Shown here: positions 1 through 8,280 of the stretch, in pieces
Layout of the letters: each line of letters begins with the position of its first letter
How positions within the stretch are numbered: position 1 is the stretch's first letter
Source of the DNA: Rhodococcus sp. IEGM 1409
GTDB taxonomy: Bacteria; Actinomycetota; Actinomycetes; Mycobacteriales; Mycobacteriaceae
Length of the DNA: 64,000 nucleotides
Direction of reading: 5' to 3'
Assembly: GCF_030056735.1 (NCBI RefSeq)
Contig: NZ_JASHKN010000001.1
Coordinates: 1,116,001-1,180,000, forward strand
Made by a program: the position numbers and the translations under genes
The notes under the pieces: model-generated
Told to the model about the DNA's origin: nothing
Databases searched by the model: none
Seen by the model: only the letters and a program-made list of their open reading frames with translations

Positions 1-2460
1 TCGGTAGCAATCGATCCCTGCCGCCAACGCAGCTTCCCGGTCTGCGTCTGCACCCAGTCCTGGAACCGGCGGGCGTTTGACGACAAATCCGCCCTTAGCG
101 CCGACAGGCACGATGACTGCGTTCTTGACTGCCTGCGCCTTCACCAATCCCAGTACCTCGGTGCGGAAGTCTTCTTTGCGATCCGACCAGCGCAGGCCGC
201 CGCGAGCGACAGTACCGAAGCGAAGGTGCACACCTGCGACATCGGGTGAGTACACGAATATCTCGAACTTCGGTCGAGGGAAGGGTAATACGGACAGCTT
301 CTCCGAATCGAACTTCAGCGAGAGAACGCCGAGCGACGCAGTGTCATGGACGAAGTAGTTGGTACGCAACGTATTACGGACCAGTTCGGACAATGCGCGC
401 AGGATCCGATCGGCGTCGAGTCCTTGCACTTGTGCCACTGCCGTCTCCACCTCCGCTGCTGCACGTGCACCTCGATCTCCATCGACGACGTCGGGATCGA
501 AACGGCTCTCGAACACTTCACACAGACCGCCGGCGATCTCGCGATGATCGGCAAGTACCTCGGCGACGCGACTGGTGCTGTACGGAAATCCCGCTTGCTG
601 CAAGAACTCCGCGTATGCCCGCAGCACCACTACTTGGTTCCAGCCGAGTCCCGCGATCGCGACTAGTTCGTTGAACGAGTCCGGCTCGGCGGCACCGTTT
701 CGAACCGCGGCAAACGCCGCCCCGAACCGCGCGGCAAAGTTGTCGAAGCGCTCGACCGGAGCGCTCGGATAGTCGAGCGTGAACTCGTAGATCCAGGACT
801 GTTCCGATCCCACCGATGCGATCTCGTACGGACGTTCGTCGACCACGTCGACACCCAGGCTCTGCAATACCGGCAGCACCTCGCCCAGCGAGAGCGGGTC
901 ACCCGATACGTAAAGTCCGAGTCGGTGAGTACCGGGCCCGTCGACAGATCGGGCCAGTCGTGGGCTCACCTCTCCGGGCTCGAGGCCCTCGAACACCACC
1001 ATGTCCTCGGCGGCTCGGACGGCGTCGAAATCCTGCTTGTACGCCACCGGAACTCGCTCGGCGAACTGAGCGCGCCTGCGCCGCTCGTCGTAGTTCGAAG
1101 CATCCAGAACGAATCGCTCGTCCCATGTCAGGCACGCGTCGACGACGAGGTCCCGAATCTCCCGTGCTCGTCGCGCCGATGCGAAGTTCGCGCCGCCGCC
1201 GACTGTGGCCGTGAAATGTACGACGGCCAAGGGGGATTCCGAGACTCGACTCGAGAACTCGATATTGCGGGCACCGAGTGCGTCGGCGAGTACCGACTCG
1301 GCCGTTGTTCTGATCGTCGTACTGAATTTCTCGCGCGGAACGAAGAGCAACGCCGACAACTCCTGGTCTTGCCCTGTCGCCGGAGAACATCCCACCGGTT
1401 GCAAGAACAGATGGATCGACGTGCGGCCGTCCACGGAAGTGAGTTCGTCCAGCGCGTCCGCGATTCGGGCCGGCTCGGCGGCAAAGAGCACGGTGATCGG
1501 AATCGACTGGATCACCGCCAGCATCGATTGTCCGACAAACGAATCGACGGTGGATCCGGCGGCATCGAATATGTCTGCGACGCGTCCTCGCACGAGCGGG
1601 GTTCGCCTGACATCCGCGACAAGACCGGTCGCGGTGAAGGATCCGATGAATCGGTACGCACGGTCACCGATGGACACGTCGATCTCGGTGGCGTAAGCGG
1701 ATCCACCGAACCCTTGCCCGAGGTACACCACTCCGATCGAGAGGGGCGCCGCTTTCGCATCCGAAGACCCGGTTGGATCGGGGAGCACGCCGAGGGCGTA
1801 CGGCTCGTCACTGTCGATAGTTCGCGCACCGCCGACGACACTGAAGTTTCCGGCGCTGCACCACCGGAGGAAGTCAGCTTCTTCGGCGTAGCCGTCCGAG
1901 CCCAGTTGCTCGCGCGCCTCGTCGACGAGATCCCGCATGGGCAAGGAATCGCGGAAGGCACGCGCAATACGGTCGAGGATTCCGGCGACGTCCTCAGCGA
2001 TCACCTGCGCCTGCGCGTCCGAACAATCTCCGGGTAGTCCTATATGGATCCATGATTCGGCACGCTCCCCAACCCGGGCATCGTCGGTGCTGTGCGCCGC
2101 TTGCACGACTGTGCGAAGCACTGGGCGAACGACTGTACGAAGCACGGGGTGCACCACGAGTTCCGGTTCCACGCGGGCGCGGGCAAGTGTCGCCAGTACC
2201 GCTTCGACAAGCTGCGGCATGTCGTCGCCGACGTATTGAATTGCCGGCCCATCTCCCAACTCGCCGGCCGACACGAACCTCGAGATCGACGAGTCGCGTC
2301 CTCTTCGGCGCGAGAGATCCATGTGCGCAGCGACCATCGCAAGCTTGCGGTCTTCGGCAAGCGCCGCGTATCGATCAGCCGACAAGCCCTCGAAATACGT
2401 ACTGCACACCCTCCTCACATTCTCGGAGTCCAGTGTCGTGTCGACTGAAACGAGGCTCAT
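1..2460 (-). CDS. gdh: NAD-specific glutamate dehydrogenase, N-terminal part (partial at window edge)
   Basis: Oxidatively deaminates L-glutamate to 2-oxoglutarate with NAD+. The frame is open from an ATG at 2460 to base 1, about 820 codons, and the C-terminal half lies outside the window. The assignment rests on the RGGLRWSDR motif near residue 753, followed by a KAQAVKNAVIVPVGAKGG stretch. Both are typical of the large (about 1600-residue) bacterial NAD-GDH family. The first 700 or so residues are the poorly conserved regulatory N-terminal region of this family. The gene is divergent from the acyl-CoA dehydrogenase at 2695, and a 13-bp inverted repeat lies 58 bp upstream of the start. The hut operon 4 kb away yields glutamate, so this enzyme could take its product to the TCA cycle; that link is inferred. 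Confidence 0.9.
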   Translation of the reverse strand, partial: MSLVSVDTTLDSENVRRVCSTYFEGLSADRYAALAEDRKLAMVAAHMDLSRRRGRDSSISRFVSAGELGDGPAIQYVGDDMPQLVEAVLATLARARVEPELVVHPVLRTVVRPVLRTVVQAAHSTDDARVGERAESWIHIGLPGDCSDAQAQVIAEDVAGILDRIARAFRDSLPMRDLVDEAREQLGSDGYAEEADFLRWCSAGNFSVVGGARTIDSDEPYALGVLPDPTGSSDAKAAPLSIGVVYLGQGFGGSAYATEIDVSIGDRAYRFIGSFTATGLVADVRRTPLVRGRVADIFDAAGSTVDSFVGQSMLAVIQSIPITVLFAAEPARIADALDELTSVDGRTSIHLFLQPVGCSPATGQDQELSALLFVPREKFSTTIRTTAESVLADALGARNIEFSSRVSESPLAVVHFTATVGGGANFASARRAREIRDLVVDACLTWDERFVLDASNYDERRRRAQFAERVPVAYKQDFDAVRAAEDMVVFEGLEPGEVSPRLARSVDGPGTHRLGLYVSGDPLSLGEVLPVLQSLGVDVVDERPYEIASVGSEQSWIYEFTLDYPSAPVERFDNFAARFGAAFAAVRNGAAEPDSFNELVAIAGLGWNQVVVLRAYAEFLQQAGFPYSTSRVAEVLADHREIAGGLCEVFESRFDPDVVDGDRGARAAAEVETAVAQVQGLDADRILRALSELVRNTLRTNYFVHDTASLGVLSLKFDSEKLSVLPFPRPKFEIFVYSPDVAGVHLRFGTVARGGLRWSDRKEDFRTEVLGLVKAQAVKNAVIVPVGAKGGFVVKRPPVPGLGADADREAALAAGIDCYR

Positions 2461-2518
2461 GTCAGCACCTTCCGCCGAAAGCCACGCTGCTTCCGACTTG
2501 TAGTGGGTTCCATCCGCA

Positions 2519-2552
2519 ATCAACTTGTCTATACAGGCTTAGACAAGTTGAT
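2519..2552. promoter_or_regulatory. 13-bp perfect inverted repeat between gdh and the acyl-CoA dehydrogenase gene
   Basis: Left arm ATCAACTTGTCTA (2519-2531) and right arm TAGACAAGTTGAT (2540-2552) are perfectly complementary around the spacer TACAGGCT. The repeat sits in the 234-bp divergent intergenic region, 58 bp before gdh and 142 bp before the acyl-CoA dehydrogenase. It has no T-tract and no gene ends here, so an operator is more likely than a terminator. The IclR gene at 5057 is one possible regulator, but nothing in the sequence proves it. Confidence 0.6.
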
Positions 2553-2694
2553 CATTGCAGAACGTGAGCCGCGACACAACAGCGTCACCCCTGGACAAAC
2601 TCGCCACCCTCGGCCATAGTCAAGTCATGCCAACTAGTGGCAATTCGATTCCATTAGATGAAATTCGCAATCGCCTCGCTTCGAAGGAGCCCCC

Positions 2695-3864
2695 GTGACC
2701 ACCCAGACCGCGCACGACATCGACAGCGTTGATCTCGCAGAGTTCCGCAGTACCGTCCGAGCCTTCGCCAACGCCGAGATCCACCCTGGAGCAGCCGCAC
2801 GCGACGAGTCCAAAGAGTTCCCGGCGCAGCTGGTCAAGCGCCTCGGGCAGCAGGACCTCATGGGCATTTCCGTGCCGGAGGAATTCGGCGGACTGGGTCT
2901 CTCGACACGAACCCAACTGGTCGCCATCGAAGAAGTTGCACGCACCGATGCCGCGCTGGCATCGATCTACACCGCCCACTATCTGGGCCTCGAGCCGATT
3001 CTCGTCGGCGGGTCCGAAGAACAGAAGCGCCGCTGGTTGCCCCAGCTCGCCTCGGGCGAACTGTTGGCAGGCTTCGCACTCACCGAACCCGACGCCGGCT
3101 CCGACATCGCCTCGATGCGTACCGTCGCCCGACGCGAGGACGACGGTTGGCATCTCTCCGGATCCAAGACGTACATCTCCAACGCCAAGGAAGCCGACCT
3201 TGTCGTGCTCTTCGCCAAGACGGACCCGAGCGCAGGATTCCGCGGCATCACCGCCTTCGTCGTCGCCAAGGGAACTCCGGGAATCAGCTACTCGGAGCCG
3301 CAGGACAAGATGGGAATTCGTTCGGCTCCGACGTACACCGTCTACCTCGACGACGTCGTCCTGCCGCTCGACTCCGTGATCGGCACCGAAGGTCGCGGCG
3401 GCAACATTGCCTTGACCGCACTGAACCGCGCGCGCATCGACGTAGCGGCAATGGCAAACGGCATCGCTTTGCGCGCTTGGGAATTGGGACGTGAGTACGC
3501 AACGAAGCGAAAGCAGTTCGGCACGCCGATCTTCGATTTCCAGGCAATCCAGCTCCTCCTCGGTGGCTGCGACGCGCAACTGGTCGCATCACGCGTCACC
3601 GCAGACTGGGCCGCCGACGTCAAGGACGCCGGCCAGGACATCCGCCGCGCCGCATCGATTTCGAAGTACGTCGCCACCGAGGCCTGCTTCTCGATCGTCG
3701 ATCAAACCGTGCAGATCCACGGTGGCGCGGGCTTCATGCGCGAATCGGAAATCGAACGCCTGTACCGCGATTGCCGCATTCTCCGCATCTTCGAGGGCAC
3801 CTCGCAGATCCAATTACTCACCATTGCCGGCAACGCTCCGTCGCCGCGTTCCACCGAATTCTGA
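2695..3864 (+). CDS. Acyl-CoA dehydrogenase
   Basis: FAD-dependent alpha,beta-dehydrogenation of an acyl-CoA, passing electrons to electron-transfer flavoprotein. The 389 residues fit the usual family length. Visible motifs are FALTEPDAGSD (FAD/substrate-binding loop), the RKQFGTPIFDFQAIQ helix, QIHGGAGFMRE and a C-terminal RIFEGTSQIQ, whose Glu367 is at the catalytic-base position of the short/medium-chain branch. The GTG start at 2695 has GAAGGAG at 2683-2689. It is followed after 12 bp by a CaiB CoA-transferase and then an IclR regulator, so the unit probably activates and oxidises one specific acid by CoA transfer. The substrate cannot be read from the sequence. Confidence 0.9.
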   Translation: MTTQTAHDIDSVDLAEFRSTVRAFANAEIHPGAAARDESKEFPAQLVKRLGQQDLMGISVPEEFGGLGLSTRTQLVAIEEVARTDAALASIYTAHYLGLEPILVGGSEEQKRRWLPQLASGELLAGFALTEPDAGSDIASMRTVARREDDGWHLSGSKTYISNAKEADLVVLFAKTDPSAGFRGITAFVVAKGTPGISYSEPQDKMGIRSAPTYTVYLDDVVLPLDSVIGTEGRGGNIALTALNRARIDVAAMANGIALRAWELGREYATKRKQFGTPIFDFQAIQLLLGGCDAQLVASRVTADWAADVKDAGQDIRRAASISKYVATEACFSIVDQTVQIHGGAGFMRESEIERLYRDCRILRIFEGTSQIQLLTIAGNAPSPRSTEF

Positions 3865-3876
3865 AAGGGCGCGGAC

Positions 3877-5019
3877 ATGACTGCACTTCCCCCACTCGAC
3901 GGCATTCGGGTCATCGACCTCTCACGTGTCCTCGCCGGGCCTTACTGCACCGCATTGCTTTCCGACGCCGGTGCAGACGTCGTCAAGATCGAATCCGAAC
4001 ACGGTGAAGACTCTCGGCACCTCGGCCCGTTCCGTGACGGCGAGAGCATCTACTTCAACGTGCTCAATCGCGGCAAGCGTTCGGTGGCGCTCAACCTCAA
4101 GAACGACGAGGACCGTGAGGCCCTGCTGACGCTCATCGAGACCGCCGACGTCGTCGTCGAAAACTTTCGGCCGGGCGTCACCAAGCGCCTGGGGATCGAC
4201 TACGAGGTTGCGCGGGCTCGCAATCCGCGGATCGTGTACGCGTCCATCTCCGGTTTCGGACAGGACGGACCCATGTCCGGATCCGCCGCCTACGATCTTG
4301 TAGTCCAAGCTCTTTCGGGAATCATGAGCATCACCGGTTCGGAAGAATCCGGGCCGACCCGGTTGGGTGAGTCGTTCGGAGACCTGGTCGCCGGGCTGTT
4401 CGCTGCCTGGGGAATCAGCACCGCGCTGCTGAGCGCACGGATGACCGGGCTCGGGCAGCACCTGGACGTCGCGATGTTCGACAGCATGCTCGCCATGCTG
4501 CCGACAGCGCACAGCCAACTGCAGTCCACCGGGCTCACTCCCCCACGCGTCGGCAACCGACACCCGGTCTCCACACCCTTCGACACCTACAAGGCCGACG
4601 ACGGACTCTTCGTCCTCGCGGTTGCGAGCCAATCGGGCTTCGAGAAATTGGCGCAGACGATGAATCGCGTCGACCTGATCGCAGATCCTCGTTTTGCCGA
4701 CGACACCGCCCGGACCGAGAACGAACCGGCACTGCGTAAGGAGATCGAAAACTGGGCTGCCGGAAAGACCGTCGCCGATGTGGTCGGCATTCTCGGCGAC
4801 GCGGGCCTCGCCGGCTCGGAGATCTGGGACGTCCAGCAGGCACTCACCTCCGCGCAGGCCGAGTATCGGGAACTCGTCGAATCGTTCGAGCACCCGGTAG
4901 CAGGAAAGATCTCCTACGTACGACAACCCGTCGTGTTCGGTGAGAGCCGACGCCCCCGGGTTCGCCGCAGCCCCCTGCTGGACGAGCACCACGGTGAGGT
5001 ACTGCCGGGCTCGCGATAG
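3877..5019 (+). CDS. CaiB/BaiF family (class III) CoA-transferase
   Basis: Moves CoA between a donor thioester and a carboxylic acid. The 380-residue protein has the family N-terminus (GIRVIDLSRVLAGPYC), an ADVVKIE strand and an NRGKRSVALNL block. YASISGFGQDGP (about 121-132) precedes AYDLVVQ, whose Asp140 is the likely acyl-carrying residue by family comparison. The end is close to canonical, so the gene appears intact. It lies 12 bp after the acyl-CoA dehydrogenase and 37 bp before an IclR gene, suggesting one transcript. Substrate is unknown; a dicarboxylic or aryl acid is possible. Confidence 0.88.
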   Translation: MTALPPLDGIRVIDLSRVLAGPYCTALLSDAGADVVKIESEHGEDSRHLGPFRDGESIYFNVLNRGKRSVALNLKNDEDREALLTLIETADVVVENFRPGVTKRLGIDYEVARARNPRIVYASISGFGQDGPMSGSAAYDLVVQALSGIMSITGSEESGPTRLGESFGDLVAGLFAAWGISTALLSARMTGLGQHLDVAMFDSMLAMLPTAHSQLQSTGLTPPRVGNRHPVSTPFDTYKADDGLFVLAVASQSGFEKLAQTMNRVDLIADPRFADDTARTENEPALRKEIENWAAGKTVADVVGILGDAGLAGSEIWDVQQALTSAQAEYRELVESFEHPVAGKISYVRQPVVFGESRRPRVRRSPLLDEHHGEVLPGSR

Positions 5020-5056
5020 ATTCAGCGCAGACATCCCTCGGCACTTGGAGTAGGAC

Positions 5057-5719
5057 ATGGCCCCCGGCGACGTGACCCGCAGCGCGAATCGCACGTTCGA
5101 ACTTCTCGGTGCGATCGTCGAGCACGGCGGGTTGACGCTCGGTGACGCCGCCAAGGCGACCGATCTGGCAACCAGTACCGCGCTTCGCCTGATCAGAAGC
5201 CTCGAACAAACCGAGTTCGTCGTCCGCGGCGAGGACAACGTCTATCGCGTCGGCCCGCGGCTACTGCAGATCGGGGCCCGCGCTCTCGGCGACAATCAAC
5301 TGTTGCCGAGAGCCCGGCCCGCGATGAAGGCCATCGCCGAATCCACGAGGGAATCGACCTACCTGTCGACGAGGGGACCGAAAGACACTGCGCTGTATCT
5401 CGATCAGATCGAGGGCACGCACGCGATCCGTCACATGGGATGGGTTGGCCAGAGCGTTCCCCTGGACGGCACCGCCGTCGGCGCAGCGTTGAGCGGCAAG
5501 GTAGGTGAGAGCGGGTACGCCATCGCCCACGACACCATCGAGGATCACTCGACCGGAGTTGCAGCGCCGATCTACAACGCAGTCGGTCAGATAGCCGGAG
5601 CGCTCAGCGTGGTCGGCCCGACCTTCCGTCTGACGGACGAGGTCTGCGCCAGCCACGGTCGCGTCCTGGTGGAGCACTGCGCCCGGTTGTCCGCCGAACT
5701 CGGCAGTCAGACTCCCTGA
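5057..5719 (+). CDS. IclR family transcriptional regulator
   Basis: The 220-residue protein has an N-terminal winged helix (about residues 5-70, RSANRTFELLGAIVEHGG and TSTALRLIRSLEQTEFV) and a C-terminal IclR effector domain. It starts at ATG 5057 with GGAG about 8 bp upstream. It directly follows the acyl-CoA dehydrogenase and CaiB genes on the same strand, so it most simply regulates them. It is short for an IclR protein (usually about 250) because the effector domain is compact. A second IclR gene follows at 5810 but is not a close copy; the hut-type boxes sit before that second gene, which makes this one less likely to be the hut regulator. Confidence 0.88.
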   Translation: MAPGDVTRSANRTFELLGAIVEHGGLTLGDAAKATDLATSTALRLIRSLEQTEFVVRGEDNVYRVGPRLLQIGARALGDNQLLPRARPAMKAIAESTRESTYLSTRGPKDTALYLDQIEGTHAIRHMGWVGQSVPLDGTAVGAALSGKVGESGYAIAHDTIEDHSTGVAAPIYNAVGQIAGALSVVGPTFRLTDEVCASHGRVLVEHCARLSAELGSQTP

Positions 5720-5743
5720 CCACCCCCAGCGCTTGGCGATCCA

Positions 5744-5759
5744 GTCTCGTATCCGAGAC
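5744..5759. promoter_or_regulatory. Putative HutR (IclR) operator box upstream of its own gene
   Basis: GTCTCGTATCCGAGAC has GTCTCG and CGAGAC as perfect inverted arms around TATC. The same 16-bp pattern occurs twice in front of hutH (6640 and 6660). Its place 51 bp before the IclR gene at 5810 fits autoregulation. From memory, the IclR-type HutR of Corynebacterium resistens binds a similar TCTG-WWATW-CCAGA motif; that comparison needs checking. Confidence 0.65.
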
Positions 5760-5809
5760 AATGTGGTTCCGCGCTCCCGCTGCCGACCTACCTGTAAGGA
5801 CACACCCCC

Positions 5810-6601
5810 ATGAGCACCAGCCGCGTGAAATCCGCTGAGCGTGTGCTCGACGTGCTCGACCTCCTGGCTCGCCGGGGTGTGCCGCTGGCGACCGCGGAAA
5901 TCTCCAGCGCCCTCGACCTGCCCAAGAGCACGACGCATCATCTCCTCAATGTCATGCGGGATCGACGGTTCGTCTCGTATTGGGCTGATCAACGCGCCTG
6001 GACCCTGGGTGTCTCGGCGTTCGAAGTCGGTGCGTCGTACATGCGCTCCGGCCCACTGCACCGCGAAGGCCAACGATTCATGCTGGCCCTTACTCAGTCG
6101 ACGGATGAGACGTCACATCTGGCGGTGCTTCAAGGTTCGGATGTCATCTACCTCGACAAACGTGAACCGCTCAAGCCGGGCGTGCGGTTGGTGACCGAAA
6201 TCGGGACCCGCCTTCCGGCTCACCTCACCGCAGTCGGGCGGGCGATTCTGAGCCGTCTGGACACAGAACAGATCAGCGCACTCTACGAGGGATACACGTG
6301 GCCGACGCGGACCGGAACGGGACCGTCGACGCTCCCCGAACTGCGAGAACTGCTCGCCGCAGCACGCGAGAGCGGGTATGCGGTGGAAGAGAATGCGACG
6401 ACATCCGGGATCAATTGCATCGCCAGTCCTGTGATCACGCGGGACGGCCGTCCGGTCGCAGCTCTCGGCGTCACCTTCCTCTCCGGCTCCAAATCCGCCG
6501 AGGAGAGTGCACTGATCGCCGACCGAGTACGCACCGTCAGCGCCGAGTTCTCCGCTGATCTCGGCGACCGAATGGTGGAGACCCCGCCCGCCGACATCTA
6601 A
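5810..6601 (+). CDS. hutR: IclR family regulator, probable HutR of the histidine-utilisation operon
   Basis: The 263-residue protein has the full IclR architecture. The winged helix covers about residues 5-65 (SAERVLDVLDLLARRG, PKSTTHHLLNVMRDRRFV) and the effector-binding domain runs from about 80 to the end. It lies immediately upstream of hutH on the same strand. A 16-bp dyad precedes this gene and recurs twice before hutH, which is the main evidence that it autoregulates and controls hut. IclR-type hut regulators are known in corynebacteria; the ligand (histidine or urocanate) is inferred. The alternative is that it controls the acyl-CoA genes upstream. Confidence 0.75.
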   Translation: MSTSRVKSAERVLDVLDLLARRGVPLATAEISSALDLPKSTTHHLLNVMRDRRFVSYWADQRAWTLGVSAFEVGASYMRSGPLHREGQRFMLALTQSTDETSHLAVLQGSDVIYLDKREPLKPGVRLVTEIGTRLPAHLTAVGRAILSRLDTEQISALYEGYTWPTRTGTGPSTLPELRELLAAARESGYAVEENATTSGINCIASPVITRDGRPVAALGVTFLSGSKSAEESALIADRVRTVSAEFSADLGDRMVETPPADI

Positions 6602-6628
6602 CAAATTTCTCCGTTCCGTACTTCTCAG

Positions 6629-6676
6629 GTCTTGTTTTCGTCTCATATTCAAGACTAGAGTCTCGTATACAAGACT
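6629..6676. promoter_or_regulatory. Tandem HutR-type operator boxes in the hutH promoter
   Basis: Two 16-bp boxes, GTCTCATATTCAAGAC (6640-6655) and GTCTCGTATACAAGAC (6660-6675), start exactly 20 bp apart, about two helical turns. A half-site GTCTTG lies at 6629-6634. They match the box at 5744 and end 36 bp before the hutH ATG. The spacing suggests cooperative binding of an IclR tetramer on one face of the helix (inferred). Confidence 0.72.
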
Positions 6677-6711
6677 TTGCTAGATAACCACCGCATCATC
6701 ATTGGAGTCCC

Positions 6712-8280
6712 ATGAACGCCACCCCTGCCACCCAGACAGTTACCCGAACCATCGAGGTCGGCATCGGCGCTGTCACCATCGCCGACGTCGTCGACGTCGC
6801 GCGCAACGGTTACGGCGTCGCATTGACCGCGGACTCACTGGCCGCGATCGCCGAAAGTCGCGCACGCATCGAGGCCCTGGCCGTAGACCCCACGCCGGTC
6901 TACGGGGTTTCCACGGGATTCGGCGCACTTGCCACCCGGCACATCCCAGCGCATCTGCGGACGCAGCTGCAGCGCAGCCTGATCCGATCACACGCGGCAG
7001 GTTCGGGCCCGGAAGTCGAACGCGAAGTGATCCGGGCCTTGATGCTCCTGCGTCTGTCGACGCTCGCCACCGGACGGACCGGAGTGCGCCCCGTGGTCGC
7101 GCAGGCGTATGCCGACCTACTCACCGCAGGCATCACCCCGGTGGTGCACGAATACGGCAGCCTCGGATGCTCGGGAGATCTGGCGCCACTGGCGCACGTG
7201 GCGATGGCGATCATCGGTGAAGGTTCCGTCCGCACCGCCGACGGTGAACTCACCGATGCGGCAACGGCATTGGCTGCCCATGGCCTCGAACCGGTGGTTC
7301 TGGCCGAGAAGGAAGGCCTCGCACTGATCAACGGTACCGACGGGATGCTCGGCCAACTGGCCCTCGCGATCACCGATCTCGATCATCTGCTCAAGTTGGC
7401 CGACATCGCTGCCGCAATGAGCGTCGAAGGCCTGCTCGGCACTGATCAGGTATTCGCCGCCGATCTTCAGGCGCTTCGCCCCCACCCCGGACAGGGCGCG
7501 GCGGCCTCGAACATGGTGCGCCTGCTTGCCGACTCCCCGATCGTCACCAGCCATGCGGGTCCTGACTGCACCAGAGTTCAGGACGCGTATTCACTTCGCT
7601 GTGCCCCGCAGGTCGCCGGCGGCGCACGCGACACCGTCGATCACGCCCGCCTCGTAGCCGGACGCGAATTAGCCAGTGCTGTAGACAATCCCGTCGTCAC
7701 CCTCGATGGAAGGGTTCGCTCGAACGGCAACTTCCACGGAGCTCCGGTGGCCTACGTCTTGGACTTCCTCGCCATCGTGACCGCGGACGTCGCCGGTATC
7801 AGCGAACGCCGCACCGACCGATTCCTCGACGTAGCACGCAATCACGGCCTGACCCCCTTCCTCGCCGACGACCCCGGAGTCGACAGCGGACTGATGATCG
7901 CGCAGTACACACAAGCTGCCATCGTGTCCGAACTCAAGCGACTCGCGAGCCCCGCCAGTGTCGATTCGATTCCCTCCTCGGCCATGCAGGAAGATCACGT
8001 CTCCATGGGATGGTCGGGTGCACGCAAACTCCGCCGGTCCATCGACGGTCTCACCCGAGTTCTTGCAATCGAGATACTGACTGCAGCAAGAGGAATCGAT
8101 TTGCGCTCCCCACTCGAACCCTCCCCCGCCACCGGAGCAGTACTCCGAACCCTGCGCGAGAAGGTCCAGGGACCGGGCACCGATCGCTTCCTGTCTCCCG
8201 AGATCGAGGCGGCAGTGGACTTGGCCGCATCCGGCGCACTCGTTGCCGCCGCGGAGAACGCGATCGGCGCCCTGGCATGA
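6712..8280 (+). CDS. hutH: Histidine ammonia-lyase
   Basis: Converts L-histidine to urocanate and ammonia, the first step of the hut pathway. The 522 residues are the normal length. The electrophilic MIO cofactor forms autocatalytically from a tripeptide in GSLGCSGDLAPLAH; here it is Cys153-Ser154-Gly155 rather than the common Ala-Ser-Gly. Other family motifs are YGVSTGFGA, EGLALINGTDGM, QDAYSLRCAPQV and a QEDHVSMG block near the C-terminus. The ATG at 6712 has TTGGAG upstream. The stop overlaps the ATG of the aminotransferase gene (ATGA), indicating translational coupling. Regulation is probably by the IclR boxes at 6629-6676. Confidence 0.95.
   Translation: MNATPATQTVTRTIEVGIGAVTIADVVDVARNGYGVALTADSLAAIAESRARIEALAVDPTPVYGVSTGFGALATRHIPAHLRTQLQRSLIRSHAAGSGPEVEREVIRALMLLRLSTLATGRTGVRPVVAQAYADLLTAGITPVVHEYGSLGCSGDLAPLAHVAMAIIGEGSVRTADGELTDAATALAAHGLEPVVLAEKEGLALINGTDGMLGQLALAITDLDHLLKLADIAAAMSVEGLLGTDQVFAADLQALRPHPGQGAAASNMVRLLADSPIVTSHAGPDCTRVQDAYSLRCAPQVAGGARDTVDHARLVAGRELASAVDNPVVTLDGRVRSNGNFHGAPVAYVLDFLAIVTADVAGISERRTDRFLDVARNHGLTPFLADDPGVDSGLMIAQYTQAAIVSELKRLASPASVDSIPSSAMQEDHVSMGWSGARKLRRSIDGLTRVLAIEILTAARGIDLRSPLEPSPATGAVLRTLREKVQGPGTDRFLSPEIEAAVDLAASGALVAAAENAIGALA

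Noticed and set aside
925-2037. A 370-codon open frame on the plus strand
   Set aside because: It runs opposite the NAD-glutamate dehydrogenase, whose RGGLRWSDR region is unmistakable; long shadows are expected in high-GC DNA.
3922-5238. A 438-codon minus-strand open frame
   Set aside because: It is antisense to the CaiB CoA-transferase and the start of the IclR gene, both with strong family motifs.
5057-6601. The two adjacent IclR genes as a recent duplication
   Set aside because: Their sequences share only family-level features and differ in length by 43 residues.
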